Part shown: positions 34,080-45,001 of the stretch, piece by piece | Position numbering within the stretch: the stretch's first letter is position 1 | Layout of the letters: each line of letters opens with the position of its first letter | Assembly: GCA_029582165.1 (NCBI GenBank) | Contig: CM055876.1 | Coordinates: forward strand, 13,783,501-13,847,500 | Length of the DNA stretch: 64,000 nt | Source of the DNA: Portulaca oleracea | Taxonomy: Eukaryota > Streptophyta > Magnoliopsida > Caryophyllales > Portulacaceae | Reading direction: 5' to 3' | The notes under the pieces: model-generated | Told to the model about the DNA's origin: nothing | Seen by the model: the letters and a program-made list of their open reading frames with translations, nothing else | The model's database searches: none | Program-made: the position numbers and the translations under genes

Positions 34080-34800
34080 TACATCATGTTGAAGGGTTGA
34101 CCCGCCAGATGACTTCGTACGCAGGGAGCAAGCTGCCCTCGAACCTAGCAATCTTCATCCGCTTAGTGGACACGTACTCTGGCGTGAAAATGGGCCAGCT
34201 TGTTGAACTTGGTAGCGTACTGCACAACTGATACCTCATGATTGGACGTCCTTGATTCCATGAACTCCTTCTTCATTGACACTGTAAGGAGAGAGGGTAA
34301 AACCTGGCTCGGGGGTCGACCAGGATATCCTCCCATGGAAATTCCATTCCTTGGTACTTTCTCATTATGGTGCCCCACCATAAATCTGCTTCCTTAACCA
34401 AATAAAAGATCCCGATAGTTACCCATTTCTCCTTCGGTAACTCAAGGATCTCAGTATCTCTTCCATACCTCGGATCCAATCTTCTAATTTCACCAAGTTA
34501 AACCCTCTTGCATATGTTCTAGGGTTCCTTTTGGCTACCCTATTAGCATGGTCATCATGCTTAACAATATTACTTCCTTCCATACTGGGATTTGGGATTC
34601 TCTGTAAAAATTCCCGTATCACTTGTCATAAACTCTCAAGGTGGTAAGGGTAAGGTGGGGGCATCATGTTCGTTGAGGATCCTGATGTTGGATTACTTGA
34701 GGTACCCCTTGGGGTCCCTATATTTTTAGGTTCTGCCCTCGGGAATCGGCAGTTTCTTTCCCCTTGTTTGTTAGAAGGGTGGTCGTTGTTTGACGCGTGA
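34080..34800 (-). pseudogene. Gag of element G
   Basis: Fragments in three frames give RDPYARGFNLVKLEDWIRGMEEI-like, LPKEEKWVTIGIFYLVKEADLWWGTI-like and KEFMESRTSNHEVSVVQYATKFNKLAHF. These fit the WxxxMExxF, A..WW and Y..F..L signatures of chromovirus Gag. The N-terminus near 34800 is low in complexity. Frameshifts lie near 34380 and 34420. Confidence 0.75.
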
Positions 34801-34973
34801 AACATGTTACATTATAAACATAAGATTTTAGCGTAAATCCCAATCATTCCAACCCCTTCTCATGGTAAGAATTAAAGAAGAAGGTCTCAAGCAATCCTTT
34901 CGTACCATACCCCTTGTTCCTTGTTATCTTCACGTACTTTTAATCACAAGCCATGTTCCCAAAACTTATTAAG
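34801..34973 (-). other. Leader remnant of element G
   Basis: No ORF. This stretch lies between gag and the truncated 5' LTR. No iMet primer site is visible, so the deletion that removed most of the 5' LTR probably took it. Confidence 0.5.
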
Positions 34974-35258
34974 CTTAATTCCTCAATAAAAGAGAATTCC
35001 TAAAAAATTAAGGATCCCGATACACAGAATCAGTAATCGAGCTGAGATATCTTGAAATTTTAACAGAAGAATTCGAAGAGAATATTAAGCTTAGAGAGAC
35101 AATTAGTCGATTGTTGCGCTGTTCAAGTCCTGCAAAACATACACGGGTCAATAAAATAAAGGAGCACGCGCTTTACTTATTTCGTGAGTTAATTTTTAAT
35201 CTTGATTAATTACGCTAATTAACACAGAGTAAGGAGGGTTTTTCCTTAGGTCGTTACA
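34974..35258 (-). repeat. Truncated 5' LTR of element G
   Basis: About 285 bases match 30336-30619 closely (CCTCAATAAAAGAG through GGTCGTTACA). The remaining 3.6 kb of the LTR is missing on this side although the outer CTTTG duplication is intact. Confidence 0.88.
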
Positions 35259-35688
35259 CTTTGTAATTAGAGGTCATTGGATAATTTGATCTTTAACTTA
35301 GATTAAATTGAAATAACCATGAGAGTAGGTGATTGATTTTACTAAGCAATCCGTTTCATTGCCAAAAGCTCGCTACAGAATAATTTATGCGATTATCGAC
35401 CCTAAAATGTACCAAATTAGTGACACTCATGTTCAATCCACTTGTTTGATTCATAGAGTGACTTAGGTTTTATCTCCTGAACGTCTTTTTATATTGATTA
35501 ATCCAAAAAAGTTTTGTGTGAATATTTGTTTTATTTGACCTAACTTTTTAGTCATTAGAAGTAGAAATTAGTGAGTCCCAATCAAAAACACGACCGGTTT
35601 AGCAATCACTTAGGAGGCTAGTTTTGTGCGTAGTTAGTAAAGTCCCTGTGGGATCGACCTTGATACTTGCTACACGTACACCGGTGCA

Positions 35689-36276
35689 AGGCCCTTTCAC
35701 TTGGGCTAACCATGATGCCTTTTGGGTTTAATTATCCTAATTAATAAATAATTATTTTCTCAACCCAATGAATTTTACATAGACTAGAACAAAACCTCTA
35801 ACTAGGGTCGACTCTAAAACAAAAGAAGAAAAAAAAAGGACGGGGTACACATAGCACATAGCATACAGCATAAAGGGATACCCTAAACCAAGGTTCTATA
35901 TTCTTGGATTTCTATGGTTGGATTACATGGCCTACCACACGTTTTCACCCTGGTGCTCTATACCCTTAGGTAAAGAGTGTGAGGTATTGCTCAAAGAACT
36001 TCAATGAAGCCCTTTGACTATAACGTGGGGAGAGGAGAGACCAAATGCTTGGCGATGTAGGGTGCATCACACAAGTAGTGGCCCGCCCGTTCTCAAGAGA
36101 ATCACCTAACCTAAACCGTCGCCTTTGTGCTAACGTGTCAAAAGACGCGATTAGTGTCCCGGTATGCAAAGAATGCCTAAAAAGAATTATAAAATCGTGA
36201 AATAAACCAACTTCTCCCTTTTACAATTTCAAACTAATTCGATTTTTTCAAGTTTTACCCTCTTTTTAAGTTTAAG
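35689..36276 (-). other. Element B leader, LTR-proximal part
   Basis: This resumes at GGCCCTTTCACTTGGGC exactly where the leader broke off at 24060, and matches element A 7385-7964. It is non-coding. Confidence 0.87.
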
Positions 36277-36294
36277 TCCCCAGTGGAGTCACCA
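36277..36294 (-). other. Primer-binding site of element B (tRNA-Arg-like)
   Basis: On the minus strand TGGTGACTCCACTGGGGA lies three bases from the LTR end and differs at two positions from the Ogre/Tat tRNA-Arg site TGGCGACTCCGCTGGGGA. Confidence 0.85.
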
Positions 36295-36297
36295 ATC

Positions 36298-37882
36298 TGT
36301 AGGACCCGGAAAATTCCCGTTTGGGGAGATTGTTTCGGATGCGCTATTTAAGTGATCGGGAGCCGACTAAGGTTGCTTAATCCTTAAATAAGGATATTTT
36401 TATTTTCGAAATCCATTTTCGGGGTGGTGAAATTTTATTTATTTATAAATTCGTTTTTTATTTATTTAAACATTTGAAATTACTTACACTAGAATATATT
36501 AATAATGGTTTAATACCGGCCCAAAATACCAAATTCAGGCCCAAAGGAAACAACCGGGCCGCCAAGAGCTGACAAAACCCGCACGGGTTTTGGCGATCTT
36601 AGGCCGCTGCTTCACTGGGCGAAGAAAATCTGGAAACGTTAAAACCAGCGTGGGTTTAATTGTTTCTGGCCCACTTTCTCTCGATTTTAGTCTTGAATTG
36701 GATGAGAGGAAGATGTCAAACCATTTTTTAATTATTTTAGTATAAATTCCAATTTTAAATAATTAAACAGATTATAAAAAAGAATAAAAGAGTCGCCAGT
36801 CGATTTAAGGAAACCGACAAACCATAAAAATATGAAAATAACTTCGGTTTACGAAACCCGATTCTAAGTCCAGGGGTAAGGTTACGAATTTGAGAATTAT
36901 AAGAATTCTCGAATTCGCCTGTTAGAAAACAGACTCTACTAAAATCGACATTAAAACGAAATAAAGTGGGGAGAAGTTTAATTGATTTCGCAAAATTATA
37001 TTCTTAGCATGCAATATAAAGAAGGGGTTTTTGTTTTACAAAATATGCACATATAATGTAAAATAAAGTACAAATTACATGATTAAATAATAATAACGAA
37101 AAGAAACATAAAAACGAACCTCTTTGATTTAGGAGCCCGAATGCGCCGATCGAAACACCTTGACTTTGCCTTGACTTGGTGGGTGAAAATGTGAGTATGA
37201 GGATGATGGAAAGGTGACGTATGGATGGCAGATTGATGAGAATTTGGTAGAGTTAGGGGAATGCGAATATGAGAATAGTGAGAATATGATGATTGTTAGT
37301 GAGAGTTTAGGTAGTAGAGGGTGATTTGAGTATAATGATGGTGGTTTTTAAGAGTGGTTGATGATGAATGAATGGAATCGAGGGAGGTTTTTATAGGTGA
37401 GTGAGGTGAGGTTTAGGAGGGAAATAGAGGGAACACATCCCTTAGATCATGCCCTCCATCCCCATGCAATCAAATAACCCGCGGGGTTATCAGAAGTCAA
37501 GGTGAAGTCAATGCACGTGAGCTAAAATCAGGGGATTGCATGGGATTTTGGCGCCAGCTTCTGGAAAATAAAACCCGCGCGGGTTTTATAATTCCCACAC
37601 ACGGATCGCTGACGTGGACGAGGCAAAACGACGTGCTTCAGATGGTAGAAAACTCGTGTGGGTTTTGAAGCAACTGGGCCGGGGCGCACCTTGTGCTGGT
37701 TCTGTTTCTGGGCTGTCTCCTTTGATTAAAACCCGTGCGGGTTTTGTTCTCGGTAGTGGACTGCCTTTGTGTTTGCTCCACTTTTTGCACTGGCCCAATG
37801 ACCCATCTTGGTGTCTGGTCCAAATGATTTATTGAATTTTTGATAAGTCGGGATTATTATGGTGCGAATCCCGGTGTCTACA
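36298..37882 (-). repeat. 5' LTR of element B
   Basis: On the minus strand it runs TGTAGACACCGGGATTCG to GGGTCCTACA, 1585 bp, collinear with the LTR of element A. It holds six AAAACCC/GGGTTTT dyads, including a 22-nt perfect palindrome at 37568-37589. The right edge meets the tandem-repeat region of element H; AGTAT (37883-37887) would be the target duplication. Confidence 0.9.
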
Positions 37883-37889
37883 AGTATCA

Positions 37890-38620
37890 TATGAGGTCTA
37901 GGTTGAGTCTTTGCGTTAGTGTCTTGCATTCTTTAGGAGGTCTCACACATGTTCCCATGTCATGGGTAAGTCCTTTTCCAGAGTCAACATATGAATGTCC
38001 TGCATTATAGAAGTCTCCTATATGGTCTAAGTCTTGCAAACCCATGTTATGGGTCAGTCGTTGAGTCGTTTCTCGAGTTAGCGTGTAAATGTCTTTCATT
38101 CTTAGGAATTCTCGTATAAGGTCAAAGTCATGGGCAAGTTTGTGTCTAGTGTCATCATGTAAATATTTTTCTTTTTTTAGAAGTCTAGTGCAGACTCATA
38201 TCATGGGTGAGTCGTTAAGTCTTTTTCATGAGTTAGCATGTAAGTGTGTTGTCATTATGAAAGTCTCATATAGGTTCATAGGTCATGAAAATCCATGTTG
38301 TGGGTGAGTCTTTTCTCGTGTTGGCATATCATGTGAGTGTCTTTTTTTACAAGTTTAATGTAAACCCATATCATAAGTTAGGATTTCTGGGTCAGCATAT
38401 AGGCATTTGCACTTTAGGAGGCCTCATATAGAATTTAGGACATGTAGACCCATGTCGTGGGTCAGTCTTTTCCTTGAGTCGGCATATAGAGAGGTCTTGC
38501 ATCCTAGGAAGTCTCATGTAGATCAGTTAGTACATTCAAACCCATGTTCTGGGTAACTCTCTCCCAAGTCAGGACATAAGCGTTTTTCATTTTAGGAAGT
38601 CGATATAGGTCATGCATGCA
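37890..38620 (+). repeat. Degenerate tandem array, unit about 90-105 bp
   Basis: At least seven diverged units share the order CATG..ATGGGTnAGTC, TTTTC..GAGT, GCATnT, TnTTnCATT, TAGGAnnTC and ATATAGG. The array is cut at its left edge by element B. Confidence 0.72.
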
Positions 38621-39146
38621 TTGGGATGGTTTGTTTTCTTCTCTTGTCTAGCGTCAAGGTAAAGGCCTGAGCTAACCATAAAAGGAATATTGGGATGACG
38701 AGAAATTATGCAACTACCATAGATCTCGAGGGAACAACATGGAGAATTGTTAGACATTGGAGCACATGATCTAGCCAGGGAAACCGCCCTACCGAAAGCA
38801 GCACAGAGGACCGAATATAACATGAATTCCCTATACGAGGACAAGGAGGGCACATCATCAAAAGAGCTTTAGAAGTAGCTACAGTCCTCGTTGCCAACCA
38901 TTTCATGCTCAGAGTCTGTTAGAGTCAGTTCTTCATTCATTTCTTGAGTTCAGTAGCTCTTGTTGCTATATGATCAAACAAAATTTCGTGCTTGTGTTTT
39001 TTATGTGAGTTGAAAAGTTCTCACATCTATCCATCATCCGTACAAACCAAGTCTGACAAATTCACCTTCTCTTATCCTTCCATCTTTGTCATATACCTCG
39101 TTCCCATCCTTCAGTTTTCTTGAATCCAAGGTTAGAGAGATGAATA

Positions 39147-40904
39147 AAGAAAAAAAAAGAGAAAAAAAAGAGTGAAAAACTATAGAGTGGCCGGTTTGAA
39201 AACCTCATTGAGGCAACTCGGGCAAAAGGAGAGAATAAAAATTGATTGAGAGAAATCAGCCTGCATCTTTTCATCCAACAGGCTGAGCAAAAGGAGAGAA
39301 TGTCATCAGGAAAGACCAAGCCCAATAGTCTCTCGAATAGTGAACACTCCTAATTAGAAATTTCGCAGCTTAACCATACGTGCCGAGGACATAGGGCTTT
39401 CGCCTCACCTTCATTTCATCACCCACATTATCCTCACCTTTTCATCCAATTTGATTGACCACCTACCACTTACATTTCTAGCCGTTCCATCAAGCCTCAA
39501 CCTTTTTCCCCATGCATTAACCAAATCCAAGGGGTGTGTCATGACCAAAGGAGAATAGGAGTCAATCCATGAAGAAGGAGTTTGGGAAAAAAAACAGTGA
39601 AAATGAGTGAAAATGAAAGCAAACAAAAAAAATGTGAAAAAAGTGAAAAAAAAGTGAAAAGAAAAAAAGCTGAGATAGAAAGAAAAAAAAGGAGGAAAAC
39701 AAGAAAAGAAAAGATTAGAGGAGAATAAGAAGTGAGAACGCGAAAATAAGAGTCATGCACACCTCAGAAAATCTCATCTCGAACCTTCACCTCATCATCC
39801 ATACACCTCAGCCTTCTTTAACCTTCACAAATCTTTCATCCATCCATAACCTGAATATGAACCCTCAAACCTTCATAACCATCTTTTCGAACCGTTAAGC
39901 CTTCCTCGAGGCACTACCCATCAAAGTTTCGCTTAAAGAACTACGACTAGCTTGATTCTACCTCGAATACATAGAAGAACCTCTTCGAGGCCCGGTCGAA
40001 ACCTGTTCACTTTAGAGAACATCCGTCGTTGAATAAACTAGTCTTTGAGAGAAAAAAAAGAGAAAAAAAAGCTAGTCTGAAAACCCACTGAGGCGGGCTA
40101 GACAAAAGGATAGGAAACCTTGGATTTCATCATCATCAACCCTCCATCTTCCTTCCATTAGACTTGTACATCATTCCATAACTATATTCCAACCTTTTCC
40201 CAAGAGATGATGTCTATTCCATTTGATCATCTCTCCAAGATACGATCATTCTTGAGTGTCTCCCTATCTCATACATCAATAAACTCTCATCTACCATCCC
40301 TTTTAACCCTTTCTCAAGAGATGATGTTTATCCCATTTAACCATCTCTTCTCTCTTTCAAGACACGATCATTCTTAAGTGTCTCCAAATCCCATTCATTA
40401 GTAAACCATTGTCAATCGTCTTTTTCCCTAAGCGTCTTCCAACCAACCTTTTCTATCCTCTTCATCCCATGTCACCCTTTGAGGACTTTTTAGCTCAGTC
40501 ATTAATGCAAGTATGAGGCTCTGTTCTTAATGCCCACTCTTAGCACACCTAAGTATGACTTACTTCTCAGCAAGAGCGAAAGTTGTCCACATCAGATCAG
40601 CGGCTAACTGGCAACCACATGATCCTGAACAGACTCAGAAACAAGCTACTCTAAACTGGGGGCTCGCGTTACCTTTATGACATCAGTCAAGACATTTATC
40701 GGAGAAAGCTTCTAAGAGGGACACCTACTCCCTATCCTTCAAGGTCTTGCATCTTCATTCTCATAGACGTCTTAACAGTGGTCTCATAAAAAAAAAGAAA
40801 AAAAAAGAAGAAAAAGAAGAAAAAGAAGAAGAAAAAGAAGAAAAAGAAGAAGAAAAAGAAAAGAAAAGATGGGCTAACTTGAAAACCCTTTGGGCAAGTT
40901 AGCC
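39147..40904 (+). repeat. Purine tract plus hairpin modules (three copies)
   Basis: Each copy has an A/G tract (39147-39172, 40050-40070, 40788-40868), then a stem, AAAACC, a short inner loop, the closing arm and AAAAGGA. Stems: GGCCGGTTTG/CAACTCGGGC (39189-39223, eight of ten pairs), CTAGTCTG/CGGGCTAG (40072-40101, all pairs with two wobbles) and GGCTAACTTG/CAAGTTAGCC (40872-40904, ten pairs). A further purine tract at 39587-39720 lacks the hairpin. Confidence 0.75.
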
Positions 40905-41386
40905 AAAAGGAGAGATTGAGACTCACTACCAAGGACTATGCCTTCTCCTATTCTATGGTCCTCATGCATTATCTCGTTAATCCACATCGAAACTGGGGGC
41001 TTGTAAACCTCCAAGGTCCTCTCCAAAGCAGGACAGTGTCATCAAGAGTCTACGCCAAACAGGGGGCTTGTCATACATCAGCATACATTTGCAAGCAATC
41101 AAGGTCATCTACATGATCAATCAAGAAACGAATCCTTCAGGCATGTTGCCTCCATCTTTGTTCCCAATCCCGTGGATCGAAACATTACTCATCTTGAATT
41201 TTCCTGAAATTGCCCACGAGAGGCCTTGACCCTTAGAAAGCATCGTTTTAGGAAAGCATTGTCCTAGAAAAACATTGTCTAAATATGGAGTCCTGGGTTT
41301 ACCTACATGTAAAATTGATGTGTAAAGCATCATATGTGTGTCCTGTCTAAGCATAATGGGTTTACGTTGCATCCATATATTGAGTC

Positions 41387-41610
41387 AATTTGTCACGTAT
41401 AGAGTCAGCTTGTCATGCATCGAGTCAGTCTGTCGTGCATTACGTCAGTCCGTCATGCATTGAGTTAGTTTGTTGTCCATTGAGTTTGTCTGTTCAGTAT
41501 GTCGTGGATTGAGTCAATCTGTTGTGCATTAAGTCGGTCTGTCATGTATCGAGTCAGTTTGTCATGTATCGAGTCAGTTTGTCATGCATAAAGTCAATAG
41601 TCATGCATAA
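41387..41610 (+). repeat. Tandem array, unit about 20-21 bp
   Basis: About ten copies of a GTCATGCATCGAGTCAGTCT-like unit with point changes, followed by an ATGCATAA repeat. Confidence 0.88.
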
Positions 41611-42526
41611 ATGCATAAATGCATGAATACTTGTGTCAAAAAAAATGCATCGTTTGTGCAAAAGTTTAGTAGACTAGTTGCATGCATGCCCGTATATCTG
41701 AAAATGAAAATAAAAAGGAGCAAGGAAGTGTCACATCATTGCTCCAGAACGCAACACTAGGGGTTGTTCAAGCCCATATGCTATCTCAATCAGACCGGTC
41801 GACATGGTTTCCAGTCACTGAGAACAAGATTAGAGTAATCTCTAATCCAACTCTTGCTGGACAAGTTAGCATCCAGTCAAGTCATGCATCATCAGCCAGA
41901 CACAAATGGCGCATGTCCAACACGAAGGACAGAATCTTCACTTGACTAATATGGATCAACGACTGGAGTTTCGCTGAAGTTCCTCGACATCAAATTGCCA
42001 TCATCAAATCAAAAAAAATCCAGAGCCGCAGGACGAACTCAGCACAGTCTCAGCAATAAGAGTCATCGACATTGGGTTCGACATAATCTCATGAATAAGA
42101 GCCACTGGCATCGCGTCCAGTAAAGTCTCATCAGCATCAAAAATGTCATCATCATCATCAAAAAGACCAAAAACAGAGTCGCCGGCGGAGATCGGCGTAA
42201 GTCCCCAACATCAGAACCATTGGTAGTGTGACCGGTGAAGACTCTACCCCAGGGCCATCGACATCGCGATCGGTGGAGTCCCTCGACATTGAACATGCCA
42301 AACAAACGACATCGGGAAAGACTGGAACGACACTGAGAAAGACTAGAACATCAACATCAACCACGACATAGGACGAAGCTTCCAAGTGTCAACCCACACA
42401 GTCCAAAGTTGTCGGCCTAAAGCTGGTGGCTCAAGGGTTTCTAAGGCTCAGGTAGAAATCTGAACCAATAATCCCTCTTACATTTCAGAAAACTAACACT
42501 TCGTTTTCTTGTGATTTTCAGTTCAC

Positions 42527-42840
42527 CGCTAAAAGGGACCATCGTTATCCAGCCGCCGCATAAAAGGTTGATGTCCTCCGGTCCCGCTAAAAGGGACCAC
42601 CATCATCCAGCTACCGCATAAAAGGTTGTTGTCATCCGGCCGCCGTTAAAAGGGACCACCATCATCCAGCTGCCGCAAAAAAGGTTGATGTCATTTAGTC
42701 GCCTCTAAAAGGGACCACCATCATCCAGCTGCCGCATAAAAGGTTGCCGTCATCCGGTCGCCGCTAAAAGGGACCACCATCATCCAGCTGTCGCATAAAA
42801 GGTTGCTATCATCCGGATGCCACATAAAAGAGCATCGACA
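42527..42840 (+). repeat. Tandem array, unit about 57-58 bp
   Basis: Five units of the form CTAAAAGGGACCACCATC, ATCCAGCTGCCGCATAAAAG, GTTGnTGTCATCCGGTCGCC. Two diverged units of another repeat (TCTTCAGTC to AAAGGCCT) follow up to about 42950. Confidence 0.88.
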
Positions 42841-43238
42841 TCTTCAGTCGTCTAATGGTTGCCACCTAAAGGCCTTCTATGACACCATCATCAGCATCTT
42901 CAGTCATCCAACGGTTGCCATTTAAAGGCCTCCGACGACATCATCAACATCAAACTGCTACACAAGACGAAGCTTCCAAGTGTCAGCCCACACCTTCAAG
43001 TAAGGTTGTCGTAAGACGCCTGAGACCACTTTAAGTAGGGTGTCATTCTCGCCTGAGATCAGTGCACGACTCATCAAAAGTCAAGTAGAGCATCATTCTT
43101 GCTCAAGATCAACCCCAAAGGGGCGCATGCCACCCGCAACCGCGATGCAGGACTCAGCTTCCAGGCATCACCCCAGGCTTTGTAATCCAAAGTCATATCC
43201 TCAAGCTACTTTGACCTTCGTCCTATTCGGACTCGATC

Positions 43239-43253
43239 AAAGTGGGAGATCTT
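43239..43253 (+). other. Polypurine tract of element H
   Basis: AAAGTGGGAGATCTT lies directly before the 3' LTR. It is purine-rich but ends in pyrimidines, so the exact priming site is uncertain. Confidence 0.6.
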
Positions 43254-45001
43254 TGTAGACACCGGATTTTATACCGGAACAAGTGTACAAATGAAGTATA
43301 ACAAGAAAAGAGGCTAGCATGAAAGAAAATCCAATGGGCCTTCCTTAATCAAAAGCTACTGGGCCAACCCACCACAAAAAGCCTTCATTTTCCACCCTTT
43401 CAACATACATATGCCCACCATTTTGAATCTCATTTTTTCTACAAGTCTTGTTGGCCTTATTTCTTTTGATAAGAGTAAAGTGCACATCATAAGCTTTCCA
43501 ACGCCTTTTGAATTGCCTCAATCGGAGTTCAGATGAAAGAGTTATGGTCGTTCGAAGTTGCACTTAGCCATTTTTAAAAGCCCCGCGGGTTTTATCAATT
43601 CCCAGGCCCAGAAAGCGGGCCCAAGACGCACTTCCGGCCCAGATAAATATCAAAACCTGCAGGGGTGTTGAGCTCAGCAGAACGCGTTGTTTTGGAGTGG
43701 CCAAGTCAGCGATCCGTGTGACAAGATTTAAAACCTGCGGGGGTTTTCGTGAAGTTGGCGCCAAAATCATCCCATGCAAACCAAACGATTTTAGCTCACG
43801 TGGATTGACCTGCATTGACATGCCTAAAACCCGTGGGGGGTTTATGATTGCATTAGATAGAGGGGCATGATCATGGGGATATGTCCCCTCTATTTCCCTC
43901 CAAATCCTTCACTTCCCTCACCTATAAATACCCCCTCAATTTCACCCTCATTCCATCAACTATCTCCATTATTCTACCCAAACTCTCTCCCAAACTAATC
44001 CCTCCATAAACACTCATATCCTTACTCTTCTAAGCCTCTCCTAATCACTCTCATCATCACCACCTTATCATACCAACCCCCATAACCATCCTCATATACA
44101 TCCTTCCATCCAAGATCCAATGCGAGGCTAAGTCAATAGGATTGATCTACATTTCCATCTCATCCATTCCTAGTGCGGTTTGCTTTTCGTTATTGTACTT
44201 AATCATGTAATTTATGCTTTAATCCATTTACTTGTACATGTTTTTGTAAAATAAAACATCATCTTTTTATATTGCATGATCAAGAATATAATTTTGTGAA
44301 ATTAATTAAATTGCTCCCCGCTCCTTTTCATTTCAAGTTCGATTTTAGTAGAGTTTGTTTTCTAACAGACGGATTCGAGAGTTCTTATAATTCTCGAATT
44401 CGTAAGCTTACCCTCGAACTTAGTAATCGGGTTTCATAGACCAGAGTAATTTATTTGATTTTATGGTTTGTCGGTTTCCTTAAATCGGTTGGCGACTCTT
44501 TAACCCTTTTTTTGCAATCCGTTTAATTATTTACAATATTCGTGTTTGAATGAGAATAATTTAAAAAATGATTTAATACATTCCACTTACCAATTCAAGG
44601 CTAGACCCAAGAGAGATGGGCAAGAAATTGATAAAACCCCCGCGGGTTTATGATTTTCCAGCCACCTTTCCCTTGGCCGAGGAGACAAGAGGCCCAGTCC
44701 AGAAATTGTCAAAACCCCTGTGGGTTTTGACGAGTTCTGTTGGCCCACTTGCTCCTTCTTAGGCCTGGATCTGGGTTTTGGGCCGATATCAAATCATTAT
44801 TAAATTATTTTGTGCAATTTTGAATATTAAAATAATAAAAAAATGGATTTGTAAATAAATAAAGTTTCATCACCCCGAAAACGAATTTCAAAAAAAAAAT
44901 ATATACTTATTTAAGGATTAAGCAACCTTAGTCGGCTCCGGATCAATTAAATAGCGCATCCGAAAACAATTTCCCCGAACGGGAATTTTCCGGGTCCTAC
45001 A
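43254..45001 (+). repeat. 3' LTR of element H
   Basis: Runs from TGTAGACACCGGATTT to GGGTCCTACA, 1748 bp, plus strand, with the same ends as the LTRs of A and B in opposite orientation. It carries six AAAACC/GGTTTT dyads. It interrupts the 5' LTR of element I; GTACT (45002-45006) would be the target duplication. Confidence 0.9.

Larger units (their letters stand above)
25249..35258 (-). mobile_element. Element G: Tekay-like chromovirus
   Basis: On the minus strand it begins TGTAACGACC and ends GGGGGCATTACA, with perfect target duplications CTTTG at 25244-25248 and 35259-35263. Order is 5' LTR remnant, gag, protease, RT, RNase H, integrase with a chromodomain-like end, polypurine tract and 3' LTR. 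The chromodomain and LTR ends suggest Tekay/Del. All coding parts are heavily frameshifted. Because the target duplication is intact, the missing 5' LTR sequence was lost after insertion. Confidence 0.88.
24061..35688 (+). mobile_element. LTR unit F, probably a solo LTR, split by element G
   Basis: Parts at 24061-25248 and 35264-35688 together match solo LTR J in order: CATCCATCTCCATC tract, TTGAAGATTGAG, TAACCTTTAGG-type blocks, GGTCATTGGATAATTTGATC, CCCTGTGGGATCGACCTTGAT and TACACGTACACC. The left end is TGATGAGGGC. The right end stops at CCGGTGCA, about 14 bases short of the end of J, and the flanks GGTCC and GGCCC match at four of five positions. The family (Ty3/gypsy or copia) cannot be told from the LTR alone. 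Confidence 0.75.
9586..37882 (-). mobile_element. Element B: second Tat element, interrupted by A, C and F
   Basis: Pieces at 9586-10255, 18748-24060 and 35689-37882 are collinear with element A: integrase and RNase H, then RNase H/RT/protease/gag and first half of the leader, then rest of the leader, primer site and 5' LTR. Each junction coincides with the end of another element, so one copy was split by later insertions. The leader junction is especially clear: A reads continuously through the point where B is cut by F. The integrase C-terminus and 3' LTR should lie left of element A, outside the window. Confidence 0.88.
37883..43253 (+). other. 3' untranslated region of Tat element H
   Basis: This 5.4-kb stretch has no credible gene. 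It holds tandem arrays near 37890-38620, 41387-41610 and 42527-42840, purine tracts with hairpins at 39147-40904, and ends in a purine-rich tract before the 3' LTR. Tat elements are known for long, hypervariable 3' regions rich in tandem repeats, which fits. The coding part of H should lie left of element B, outside the window. Confidence 0.72.

Noticed and set aside
37586..37929. Short overlapping frames on both strands near an LTR end
   Set aside because: They read across the palindromes and LTR boundary of element B; no family match.
41387..42840. Regularly spaced repeats resembling a CRISPR array
   Set aside because: Units are directly adjacent with no unique spacers, the genome is a plant, and the region is the tandem-repeat 3' part of a Tat element.
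37883..43253. Interpretation as a single element with inverted LTRs (B and H LTRs as a pair)
   Set aside because: LTRs of one element must be direct repeats; these face opposite ways and B has its own primer site and gag-pol on the other side.
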